From Nocardia macrotermitis (lineage in GTDB: Bacteria > Actinomycetota > Actinomycetes > Mycobacteriales > Mycobacteriaceae), in the NCBI RefSeq assembly GCF_009604405.1, contig NZ_WEGK01000004.1, positions 555,598 to 619,597 of the forward strand: a DNA stretch of 64,000 nucleotides, read 5' to 3'. Shown here piece by piece: positions 54,039 through 64,000 of the stretch. The notes beneath the pieces are model-generated. The model saw nothing but the letters and a program-made list of their open reading frames with translations. It searched no databases and had not been told where the DNA came from. The position numbers and the translations under genes are program-made. Each line of letters starts with the position of its first letter. Position 1 is the stretch's first letter.

Positions 54039-54689
54039 ATGTCCGTGCGGGCCGATGAGACCGATGCGGCGACGCCGCGTCCGCCCCGGGTCACCAAGCG
54101 GCGCGCCGAGACTCGGCAGCGACTGCTGGACGCGGCGTTCGAGGCGTTCGCGCGCGAGGGTTTCGGCCGCTGCACCGTAGAGCAGATCTGCGACGCGGCC
54201 GGATACACGCGCGGCGCGTTCTATTCGAATTTCTCCTCGCTCGAGGAGTTGTTCCTGGCGATGTGGGAGCAGCGGTCGGCGGGCATGCTGCACGAGTTGT
54301 CCGCGGTCCTGGACGAAGTCGCCGAGGTGAACGACCTGCGCGCCGGAGTCGCCCGGGTCCTGGACGCGATTCCCCTGGACGACAAGTGGTTTCGCATCAC
54401 CTACGAATTCACCGCGCACGCCCTGCGCAACCCGCCACTGCGCCGGGTGATGGCCGCGCGCGAGGAGGCGATCGTCGCGGCCCTGCTGCCGGTCCTGGGC
54501 GCCCTGCTGGACCGCGCGGGCCGCACCGTGACCGATCCGCGGGCCCTGGGCCGCGCCCTGGTCGCCGTCCACGACGGCACCGCGACCCAGTGCCTGCTCG
54601 AACCCGCCAGCCACACCGCCCGCACCCAGCGCGTCGACCTCTTCACGCACGTCACCCTGGCCTACAGCCGACCACATCCGAGCAAGTGA
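54039..54689 (+). CDS. TetR-family regulator
   Basis: Regulator of 216 residues with the helix-turn-helix FEAFAREGFGRCTVEQICDAAGY then TRGAFYSNFSSLEELFLAMW. The ATG at 54039 is chosen for GCAGGAGG 6 bases upstream (54021 is also in frame). A TGATACGGTCGTGTATTC imperfect palindrome just upstream may be its operator. It lies 17 bases before the cupin gene, so they may share a transcript. Confidence 0.9.
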   Translation: MSVRADETDAATPRPPRVTKRRAETRQRLLDAAFEAFAREGFGRCTVEQICDAAGYTRGAFYSNFSSLEELFLAMWEQRSAGMLHELSAVLDEVAEVNDLRAGVARVLDAIPLDDKWFRITYEFTAHALRNPPLRRVMAAREEAIVAALLPVLGALLDRAGRTVTDPRALGRALVAVHDGTATQCLLEPASHTARTQRVDLFTHVTLAYSRPHPSK

Positions 54690-54706
54690 CCGCCGCAGGA
54701 GAATCC

Positions 54707-55114
54707 GTGACCGAACGCCCCGAACTCGCCCGCGCCCTGGACCTGCAACCCCACCCCGAAGGCGGCTGGTTCCGCGAAACCTACCGCAGCCCAGTGCAAT
54801 TCACCCCCGAGGGCTACGACGGCCCGCGCACGGCGGCAACCGCGATCCACTTCCTGCTGCTGCCGCACGAGCACTCCGCCCCGCACACGGTCCGCTCCGA
54901 CGAGATCTGGCTGTGGCAGCGCGGCGGTCCGCTGCTGCTGAACATCGGCGGCGACGAGATCACCCTCGGCCCGAATGTCGAAGCGGGGCAACTACTTCAA
55001 GCGGTCGTGCCGGGTGGTGTCAGCCAGTCCGCGAGACCCGCCACCGACGAATACGTCCTGGTCAGCTGCATCGTCGCCCCCGGATTCGACTTCCAGGACT
55101 TCCGCCTGGACTGA
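54707..55114 (+). CDS. DUF985 cupin protein
   Basis: Protein of 135 residues with HPEGGWFRETYRS, AIHFLLLPHEHSAPHTV, DEIWLWQRGGPLLL and the end VSCIVAPGFDFQDFRL, the DUF985 (cupin_5) pattern. Function unknown; related folds bind metals or sugars. GTG start after GCAGGAG. Confidence 0.9.
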   Translation: MTERPELARALDLQPHPEGGWFRETYRSPVQFTPEGYDGPRTAATAIHFLLLPHEHSAPHTVRSDEIWLWQRGGPLLLNIGGDEITLGPNVEAGQLLQAVVPGGVSQSARPATDEYVLVSCIVAPGFDFQDFRLD

Positions 55115-55128
55115 CCCGTCCCCACACC

Positions 55129-55168
55129 AGAACGCACCCCGCCCGAAACTTCGGACGAGGTGCGTTCT
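55129..55168. terminator. Bidirectional terminator between convergent genes
   Basis: Outer arms AGAACGCACC and GGTGCGTTCT are a perfect 10-base-pair stem, with additional partial pairing inside. It separates the DUF985 gene from the small gene downstream of kshA. Confidence 0.72.
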
Positions 55169-55180
55169 CGCACAACAGAT

Positions 55181-55501
55181 CTACTCCTCGACGGCGATGA
55201 TCCCCTCGTGCACGGCATGCTCGATCGCACGCTGCAGATTCGGGCACCCCTCGGGACGCCCCGGCCCACCGGCCAACTCCTTGAACACCGGACAACTCCG
55301 CGCCGGATCCACCGTCCACTGCACCGAGGTCTGCTGCGAACTCGACTTGCGCACAAGGACTTTCGACCCGCACGTCAGACACGACAGCGGCGTCATCCCC
55401 GATTCGAGATAGTGCTGTTTGTCCACGACCGTCTGGGCACGCACCTGCGCCCGCCGCTCCGGACGATCCGCGAAATCCGGCGCCTTCGCCCAGGTGGTCA
55501 T
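55181..55501 (-). CDS. Small Cys-rich protein coupled to kshA
   Basis: Protein of 106 residues, no named family. It has a zinc-ribbon-like CLTC (SCLTCGSKVLVRKSSS) and two more Cys-Pro units (RSCPVFKELAGG; GCPNLQRAIEHAV), so a metal or iron-sulphur site is plausible. The ATG overlaps the kshA stop by one base (TGATG), so the two proteins are made together. A role in KshA assembly, electron transfer or steroid handling is inferred only. Confidence 0.75.
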   Translation of the reverse strand: MTTWAKAPDFADRPERRAQVRAQTVVDKQHYLESGMTPLSCLTCGSKVLVRKSSSQQTSVQWTVDPARSCPVFKELAGGPGRPEGCPNLQRAIEHAVHEGIIAVEE

Positions 55502-56700
55502 CACACACCCGCCTCCGCGGCGGCCGCCTCGTCGGATTCCCGCTTGCGGCGCAGGTTCTCGGCGACCTCCGCCTCCCACGCCTCGTTCGCCTTGGTCGTG
55601 TCGACCTCGAACTCGAAACGCTGGGTGCTCTTGGGATCGACCTCGGCGACGTCGACGTAGAACTGGTCGTACCAGCGACGCAGCTGATAGACCGGCCCGT
55701 CCTCCTCGCACAGCAGCGGATTCTCGATCTTGGACTTGTGCTTCCAGATCTCCACATCCTGCAGGAAGCCGACGCCGATGCCCTCGGTCATCTTCTCCGC
55801 GAGCTTCTTGGACGACACGTCGTCCAGGCCCTTCGGCTTCTGCACGGTGATGCCGTACTGCAACACGAACGAATCCTGCGACACCGGATAGTGGCAGTTG
55901 ATCAGCACGCTCTTGACCTCGAACCCACCGTAGAAATTGTTCAGCGGATTGATCATGTACGAGGGTCCGTAGTACGCGGCCACCGATTTGAGCAGCGAAT
56001 CACCGTACTGCGAGCCCATACCCACGTCCGGGCGCGATTTGGTCTCCAGGAACTGCGAGGCCACATGCCCTTCGAAGACGTTCTTGAAGAACGTCGGATA
56101 CGCGAAGTGGATGTAGAAGAAGTGCGCCATGTCGACCACGTTGTCGATGATCTCGCGGCAGTTGGCGCCCTCGATCAGCATCGAGTTCCAGGTCCACTCG
56201 GTCCAGCCGTCGTCGAGGGTTTCGGTCGCGTTGCCCTCGGCGTCGGTGTACGGGCCCTCGATGTGCGGGATGGTGACCTCGTCCGGCGGCGGGTTGCCCT
56301 CGTGGTCGTGCCAGATGAACAGTTGCCCGTTGCGCTCGAGGGTGATCCAGGAGCGGGTCTTGGCCAGGGGTGGCACCCGGCGGCCGTACGGAATCCCGGT
56401 GCAGCGGCCGTTGCCGCCCCAGCGCCAGTCGTGGAACGGGCAGGCGACCGAATCGCCCTTGACCTCGCCCATGCTCAGATCGCCGCCCATGTGCCGGCAG
56501 TACGCGTCCAGTACCTGCAGCTCGCCGTTGCTGTCGGCGAAAATCACCAGTTTGGTGCCGAACACCGAGATGGCGTGCGGCTTGCCGTCCCGGAACGGTG
56601 CGGCCAGGCCGAGGCAATGCCATCCCCGCGCATACCGGGTGGGCGCGGTGCCGACATCGATCTCGCGGACCTTCCCGCCCCGTGGTGGGGTTCCTGCCAT
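55501..56700 (-). CDS. kshA: 3-Ketosteroid 9alpha-hydroxylase oxygenase KshA
   Basis: Rieske non-haem iron oxygenase of 399 residues that hydroxylates C9 of 3-ketosteroids, which with C1 dehydrogenation opens ring B. Rieske cluster ligands are Cys68-x-His70 and Cys87-x2-His90 (YCRHMGG; ACPFHDW); the mononuclear iron motif is NVVDMAHFFYIHF (Asp-x2-His-x4-His). The reductase KshB is not in this window. ATG at 56700 follows GAGGAGGG. A KstR operator sits 24 bases upstream; hsaA lies beyond it in the opposite direction. Confidence 0.95.
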   Translation of the reverse strand: MAGTPPRGGKVREIDVGTAPTRYARGWHCLGLAAPFRDGKPHAISVFGTKLVIFADSNGELQVLDAYCRHMGGDLSMGEVKGDSVACPFHDWRWGGNGRCTGIPYGRRVPPLAKTRSWITLERNGQLFIWHDHEGNPPPDEVTIPHIEGPYTDAEGNATETLDDGWTEWTWNSMLIEGANCREIIDNVVDMAHFFYIHFAYPTFFKNVFEGHVASQFLETKSRPDVGMGSQYGDSLLKSVAAYYGPSYMINPLNNFYGGFEVKSVLINCHYPVSQDSFVLQYGITVQKPKGLDDVSSKKLAEKMTEGIGVGFLQDVEIWKHKSKIENPLLCEEDGPVYQLRRWYDQFYVDVAEVDPKSTQRFEFEVDTTKANEAWEAEVAENLRRKRESDEAAAAEAGV

Positions 56701-56723
56701 TGCGATCCCTCCTCTACGATTAC

Positions 56724-56737
56724 TAGAACACGTTACA
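56724..56737. promoter_or_regulatory. KstR operator of kshA
   Basis: TAGAACACGTTACA matches TnnAACnnGTTnnA at all fixed positions, 24 bases upstream of the kshA start. Confidence 0.85.
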
Positions 56738-56826
56738 AAATTGTCCCGCGCAGCGCCAGTCATTCGTACGACTACCAGGCACGGGCCACCTACCACCCCC
56801 AGCGAACACCCGTTCTCGACATGAAC

Positions 56827-56840
56827 AGGAACGTGTTCTA
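56827..56840. promoter_or_regulatory. KstR-like operator of the hsa operon
   Basis: AGGAACGTGTTCTA matches the KstR consensus except for A at the first position. It lies 87 bases upstream of hsaA, so kshA and hsa each have their own site. Confidence 0.75.
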
Positions 56841-56926
56841 GTCTCAGAGTAAGCATCAGTCCCGGGGACACATCAGCCCCAGGATGAAGGATCCCCGCAC
56901 CGATCGAGCCAGGAGCAGCCACCGAG

Positions 56927-59947
<3,021 letters not shown>

Positions 59948-59960
59948 AGGGCAAGTGCAG

Positions 59961-60536
59961 ATGACCACGAGTGAGCAACCCGCTATCGACCCGCGCCAGT
60001 TCCGCAATGTGCTGGGGCAGTTCTGCACCGGCATCACCGTGATCACAACGTTCGGTGAGGACTCGGCCCCGATCGGCTTCGCGTGCCAGTCCTTCGCCGC
60101 GTTGTCGCTGGACCCGCCGCTGGTGCTGTTCTGCCCGACCAAGGAGTCCCGCTCCTGGAAGGCGATCGAGACCAACGGCAGCTTCTGCGTCAACATGCTC
60201 GCCGAGGAACAGCAACCCGTGTGCGCCCGCTTCGGCTCCCGCGAACCCGACAAATTCGCCGGAATCGATTGGCACACAACGGACCTGAACCTGCCCGCAC
60301 TCGACGGCGCACTGGCCACCATCGAATGCACCGTGGACAACGTCATCGACGGCGGCGACCACTACGTCGTATTCGGCCGCGTCCAGAACCTGTCGGAATC
60401 CACCGAGTCCGGCAGACCCCTGCTGTTCTACCGAGGCCAGTACACCGCCATCGAACCGGAGAAGACCACCCCCGCTCCCTGGCGCGCCGACCTCGAACAC
60501 TTCCTCACCACAACCACCCTCGACACCTGGTTGTAG
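59961..60536 (+). CDS. hsaB: Flavin reductase HsaB
   Basis: Flavin reductase of 191 residues that supplies reduced FMN to HsaA. Pattern QFCTGITVITTFGEDSAPIGF, CQSFAALSLDPPLVLFCPTK (start used), SRSWKAIETNGSFCVNMLAE and YYRGQY-like LLFYRGQYTAIEP. ATG at 59961; a GTG at 59955 is an alternative. Last gene of the operon. Confidence 0.93.
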   Translation: MTTSEQPAIDPRQFRNVLGQFCTGITVITTFGEDSAPIGFACQSFAALSLDPPLVLFCPTKESRSWKAIETNGSFCVNMLAEEQQPVCARFGSREPDKFAGIDWHTTDLNLPALDGALATIECTVDNVIDGGDHYVVFGRVQNLSESTESGRPLLFYRGQYTAIEPEKTTPAPWRADLEHFLTTTTLDTWL

Positions 60537-60574
60537 GCGCGATCCTGCTGTGGGCGGTATCGGTACTCACCAGC

Positions 60575-60963
60575 TCAGGTCGGTGGGGTCGCACGCCAAC
60601 TCCGGGGTGCCAGTCCGAAGGTGCGGCGGAACTGGCGACTGAAGTATCCCGGATCGGAAAAGCCTGTGCGGCGGGCGATTTCGGCGATCGGCAGGTCGGG
60701 GTCGGACAGTAGGCGGCGGGCACGGTGAGCACTACCCAGCGCGGCCGGATCGAAGAACACACCACACCCGTACGGACGGATTCGATCATCGACCCGTCGA
60801 CCACCTGTCCCGCCGCGGCCACGTGCACCGACCCGGTCGTCGGCACGTACCACAGCGCCGGGAAGTTGTGGATGTGCCGGCGGCGCGCGGGTTCGGAACC
60901 CGAGTACCGCATCGTCGACACCGGCGGCGTCACCGGATCGCTCCGATAGTCGTGGACCGGCAT
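60575..60963 (-). pseudogene. AraC-family regulator remnant
   Basis: The start encodes a typical AraC N-terminus (MPVHDYRSDPVTPPVSTM; HIHNFPALWYVPTTG). The end, in another frame, encodes the last helix-turn-helix (LPIAEIARRTGFSDPGYFSRQF, up to the TPPT end). About 130 codons of the middle are missing and the two parts are out of frame. Divergent from a methyltransferase remnant 9 bases away. Confidence 0.75.
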
Positions 60964-60972
60964 GCCACGCTG

Positions 60973-61260
60973 ATGGCGCACCACCCGTGTCAGCCGCACG
61001 ATTACCTCCCCGCCGCCGGACACGACATCCTGCTGCCCGCCTTCGACCTCCTCTCCCGAGTCCTGGGCACCCCCGCCCTGCACGACCGCCTGATCGCACA
61101 GGCCGACCTCCAACCCGGCCACCGCGTCATCGAAATTGGTTGCGGCACCGGCAATCTCGCCATCAAAACCATCCGAGCCCAACCCGCGGCCGAAGTGATC
61201 GGCTCCGACCCCGACGCCGAATTCGACCGTGTCCTGTCCGCCCTGATGCTCCACCACCTC
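60973..61260 (+). pseudogene. SAM-dependent methyltransferase remnant
   Basis: Begins well (HDILLPAFDLLSRVLGTPAL; HRVIEIGCGTGNLAIKT; AEVIGSDPD) but jumps from the SAM site directly to DRVLSALMLHHLP, skipping about 40 residues, and then loses similarity. The internal deletion and missing C-terminus mark it as broken. Confidence 0.7.
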
Positions 61261-61472
61261 CCCACCGATATATCGCTCGGAACCGATACAACAGACTCTC
61301 ACTACAAGGATGCAGCGCGACACAGCCTGAAGAAGTCCGACGAACAGTTACCGGCGCTGAGCGGTCCCGCACTCGAAGCGTCGAGCACCTCACGCCACGA
61401 GCACAGCTCGGCACAACGGCACAGGTCCGACGCGCGGTTGTCGGCGCGGGCGGGCCGTACCCGAGACGGCGA

Positions 61473-62608
61473 TCAGGCTGCCTCGGGTACGGCCGCGGGG
61501 TCACCGGCCATCGCTTGCCTCACCTCCGTTCTCCGATCCGCCTGCACCCGCAGGATCCGTCCGATGCGCTCGCTCCGCCGCACGGCGGCATCGAGCACCG
61601 CATCACCCTTGCTCAGCGTTCCCGAATACACCCGCAGGTAGGTCAGGCGGCCGGTGGACGTCGCCTGCACCTTGAACACCAGCGCCGCGAAGGGCTCCGC
61701 CGGATCCGCCGAGCGCCGTCGCGTCTCGTCACAGACATCGCACACCGCCGGACGATCCAGCGGCGCGGGCAGATAATCCACCACCGCATCGAGCAGCGGC
61801 TCGACCCCACGGTTCCGGTAGGCCGCCCCGCACAGCACCACCACGATCTCGCCGCGGCAGGTCAACGCCCGCAACGCCTCGACGAGGGTGCCCTCCGACA
61901 ACTCGGATCGCACGACATACTCCTCGAAGGCCGTCGAATGTCGTTCGGCCACAAGCTCATCCAACTCGGCACGCCGACGGGCCGCCTACGCGAGCAGCTC
62001 CTCCGGAATCGGCTCGCACGCGAGCACACCGGAATCGTCCGCCCACACCAGCGCCCGCATCCGCACCAGATCCACGACACCGCAGAACCCGCCTTCCCGG
62101 CCGATCGGCAACTGCACCACGACCGGAGTCGGATGCAATCGGCGGCGAATCGAATCCACGGCGGCATCCAGATCCGCTCCGGCGCGGTCCATCTTGTTCA
62201 CGAAGGCGATCCGCGGCACCCCGTACCGATCGGCCCGCCGCCACACCGATTCGCTCTGCGGCTCGACACCGGCGACCGCGTCGAAGATCGCGACCGCGCC
62301 GTCCAGCACCCGCAGCGCTCGCTCCACCTCATCGGAGAAGTCCACATGCCCGGGCGTATCGATCAGATTGAGCCGGTGCTCGCGCCACCCGCAGCTCACG
62401 GCGGCGGCGAAGATGGTGATGCCCCGATCCCGTTCCTGCGGATCGTAATCGGTGACGGTCGTGCCCTCGCGCACCTCACCGCGCCGGTGGATCTCCCCGG
62501 CCAGGTAGAGCATGCGCTCGGTGACAGTGGTCTTCCCGGCATCGACATGGGCGAGGAGCCCAGATTGCGAACAATGGCCGGGGTGGTTCGAGACAGGTTG
62601 GTACGCAC
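61473..62608 (-). pseudogene. EF-G-like translational GTPase remnant
   Basis: Reading from 62608: [17 protein letters not shown], then a frameshift within 62551-62563 before [17 protein letters not shown] (P-loop). The frame continues through [26 protein letters not shown] (G3) and FVNKMDRAG (G4) to a TAG at 61986-61988. It resumes in the same frame with ELDELVAERHSTAFEEY and part of domain II, stopping at AMAGDPAAVPEAA. Domains III-V are absent. It resembles an EF-G paralogue (FusA2/Tet-like) rather than the essential EF-G. Confidence 0.85.
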
Positions 62609-63127
62609 GGTATTCGGTCGTTTCTGCTGATCCGGATCGGGACAGCGCAATTCCCGGACACGAGCGCCCGCAGGCAGCTCGCCAGGGCCCACGACGGGCC
62701 CGTGATCGGTCCGGTCCCTCAGTGTCGGCCGCGCAGCCGACACCGGGCCCGCATGGACACCGGCATCACCTCGAACCGAGACCGGGTGGCGACGACCGCG
62801 CAGTACACGCCTCGCATCGCTTCCCTCCTCCGGCCGAGAACCCGCAGCGCACCTCGCCCACGGTGATACCGAGGCTATCGCCGAAAAGCACTCGGCGAAA
62901 CCGATTTTCGAGCCCGTCGTGCAGTGCGTCATCACCACAACCTCCCCATGATCTCGAACGATGTGGGCAGGTTACCGAGCCCCACCGACAAGAATCACCA
63001 CACCTGACCTGCACAGACCTCTCACCTTGGATCTGTGTCGCGGAATCGCTGTCTGTCGGTGCCCCGGCATAGCTTCGCGGGCACAGATTCGATCGAGTTC
63101 CGACGGACTCCAGGGGGTTCAAACGCC
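62609..63127. other. Region without supported gene
   Basis: About 520 bases between the EF-G remnant and the DUF4253 gene. No frame resembles a protein family. It probably contains the promoter of the DUF4253 gene. Confidence 0.45.
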
Positions 63128-63838
63128 ATGTGTGCCAACAATTCGTTCAACACCTTGCCCGAGGACTTCCCGCCCGGGCACGTCGTCTCCGCCGAAGGTG
63201 GGCGCGGCAGGCCCGTCATGTGGGTGTCCGAGGAGGCCGGGCCCGCACTCCGCCGGTGGTGGGAACGGATGTACGACGACCATCTGCGAACCGGCCTGTA
63301 CCCGCTGCTGCTCGATTCGTCGGTGGACATCGATCTCCTCGGCGCCGCCCCGACCACCGATGTCATCGAACGAGTCCCCGGCGACCAGCTGATCCGCGAG
63401 TACTTCGACTACTCGGGCAACGGGTGGCCCGGATTCGCCCCGGCCAAGCGACTGTCCGTCCATCCCGGATACGCTGCGGGCCGCCTGGCCGCCGAGGCCC
63501 CCGACACGACTCGACTCGCACTCGTCCCCAGCATCCGCAGCGCCGACACCCCGGCCCTGATCGGCTGGACCGGCGCGATGGACTACACCTGGGACGTGGA
63601 GAAGATCTCCGCGGTCCTACGCACCTGGGAGGACAGATTCGGCATCCGCGTGGTCCGGCTCGGCAGCACCACACTGGAACTGTCCGTGGCCGCACCACCG
63701 TCCACCCTCACCGAGGCGCGGCGAATCACCTTGGAACACGCGGGATTCTGCCCAAGCATCTGGCAGGAAGAAGTGGCGCTCGACAGTTACGCCACAAGTC
63801 TCGTCAAACGCCCCGTCTGGAGATTCCAATGGGCTTGA
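63128..63838 (+). CDS. DUF4253 protein
   Basis: Protein of 236 residues. The second half has the family signature: DRFGIRVVRLGSTTLELSVA, PPSTLTEARRITLEHAGFCP and a final KRPVWRFQW. The first half has LVPSIRSADTPALIGWTGAMDY. Function unknown. ATG at 63128 gives MCANNSFNTLPEDFPPG. Intact within an otherwise decayed stretch. Confidence 0.85.
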   Translation: MCANNSFNTLPEDFPPGHVVSAEGGRGRPVMWVSEEAGPALRRWWERMYDDHLRTGLYPLLLDSSVDIDLLGAAPTTDVIERVPGDQLIREYFDYSGNGWPGFAPAKRLSVHPGYAAGRLAAEAPDTTRLALVPSIRSADTPALIGWTGAMDYTWDVEKISAVLRTWEDRFGIRVVRLGSTTLELSVAAPPSTLTEARRITLEHAGFCPSIWQEEVALDSYATSLVKRPVWRFQWA

Positions 63839-63870
63839 GCCCGTTCGAGGGCTGACATATTGACCAGGAA

Positions 63871-64000
63871 CTAAACGGTTGAAGCGTAAATGGTGTGTGG
63901 GGCCTGGAAGTAGCTGCGGACGTGGCCGGGTAGCTTCTGGACGCGCCGGAAGAAGGACTTCACCGCCAGTTCCATCTGGTCGTGGCCGGTGATGGTTTTG
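63871..64000 (-). mobile_element. IS630-type transposase, C-terminal end (partial)
   Basis: The last 43 codons of a minus-strand gene that runs off the right edge. The reading ends ELAVKSFFRRVQKLPGHVRS then YFQAPHTIYASTV and a TAG at 63871-63873. The pattern of basic helix, YF and a short tail fits the C-terminus of IS630-family DDE transposases. The element's terminal repeat should lie within 63839-63870 but cannot be defined from one end. Confidence 0.65.

Noticed and set aside
60973..62630. Long plus-strand frame across the decayed region
   Set aside because: It is antisense to recognisable EF-G motifs and is itself not protein-like.

Overview
The window looks like a chromosome segment of a high-GC actinobacterium of the Nocardia/Rhodococcus type, most likely Nocardia. 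The reasons are the strong G/C bias at third codon positions, frequent GTG starts with ATGA/GTGA gene overlaps, a nearly complete cholesterol (steroid) catabolic gene set in mycobacterial-like order, and several families typical of the group: EspG, DUF3558 lipoproteins, WXG100 proteins, DUF4254, DUF397/DUF5753 pairs and F420-type PPOX proteins. No rRNA, tRNA or CRISPR array was seen.

The backbone is steroid degradation in three blocks. Block 1 (1-17.2 kb) has cyp125 (cut by the left edge) divergent from fadA5 around a KstR-type operator. It continues with two SDR genes, then echA20-ipdA-ipdB-ipdC behind a perfect KstR2 operator, and ends with fadA6 and the regulator gene kstR2, which has its own palindromic operator. 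Block 2 (39.3-47.4 kb) has ipdF and fadE30 divergent from fadD3, an enoyl-CoA hydratase gene, fadE31, fadE32 and fadE33, around a second perfect KstR2 operator. Block 3 (55.2-60.5 kb) has kshA with a coupled small gene, divergent from hsaA-hsaD-hsaC-hsaB, with two KstR-type operators between them. KshA and HsaA-D open and cleave rings A/B. FadD3, FadE30, IpdF, EchA20, IpdAB, IpdC, FadA6 and the FadE proteins process the remaining C/D-ring propionate. CYP125 and FadA5 act on the side chain.

Accessory material is inserted between the blocks. At 2.9-7.1 kb there is an EspR-like regulator convergent to a tightly tiled operon: a repeat-rich exported protein, an ImmA/IrrE peptidase, a 76-residue protein and a seven-helix membrane protein. 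From 17.3 to 39.3 kb, about 22 kb separates kstR2 from ipdF. It holds WXG100-type secretion cargo with a lytic-transglycosylase-like effector and two duplicated membrane-anchored proteins. It also holds an XRE/DUF397 pair, a DUF4254/ATPase-like pair, and an EspG/DUF3558/PPE-like cluster of unusually AT-rich DNA. Next come a Crp-type regulator, a transmembrane P-loop ATPase beside a nucleotidyl-cyclase-like protein that shares its N-terminal motif, and several small regulators and transporters. At 47.5-50.1 kb there is a second secreted-effector operon, with a papain-like cysteine protease. At 50.2-55.1 kb are MarR/MFS, a small exported protein, a sirtuin, a TetR regulator and a DUF985 cupin.

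The right end (60.5-64 kb) is decaying DNA. It carries degraded AraC, methyltransferase and EF-G-like genes, then an intact DUF4253 gene and the end of an IS630-type transposase that runs off the window.

The strongest candidate for an undescribed system is the pair at 31,980-34,998. The transmembrane ATPase and the cyclase-like protein carry an alignable N-terminal motif of about 21 residues that resembles the amyloid-type motifs linking NLR-like proteins to their effectors. The two effector operons with candidate immunity genes, and the precisely tiled 76-residue gene at 4,693-4,923, also deserve attention.
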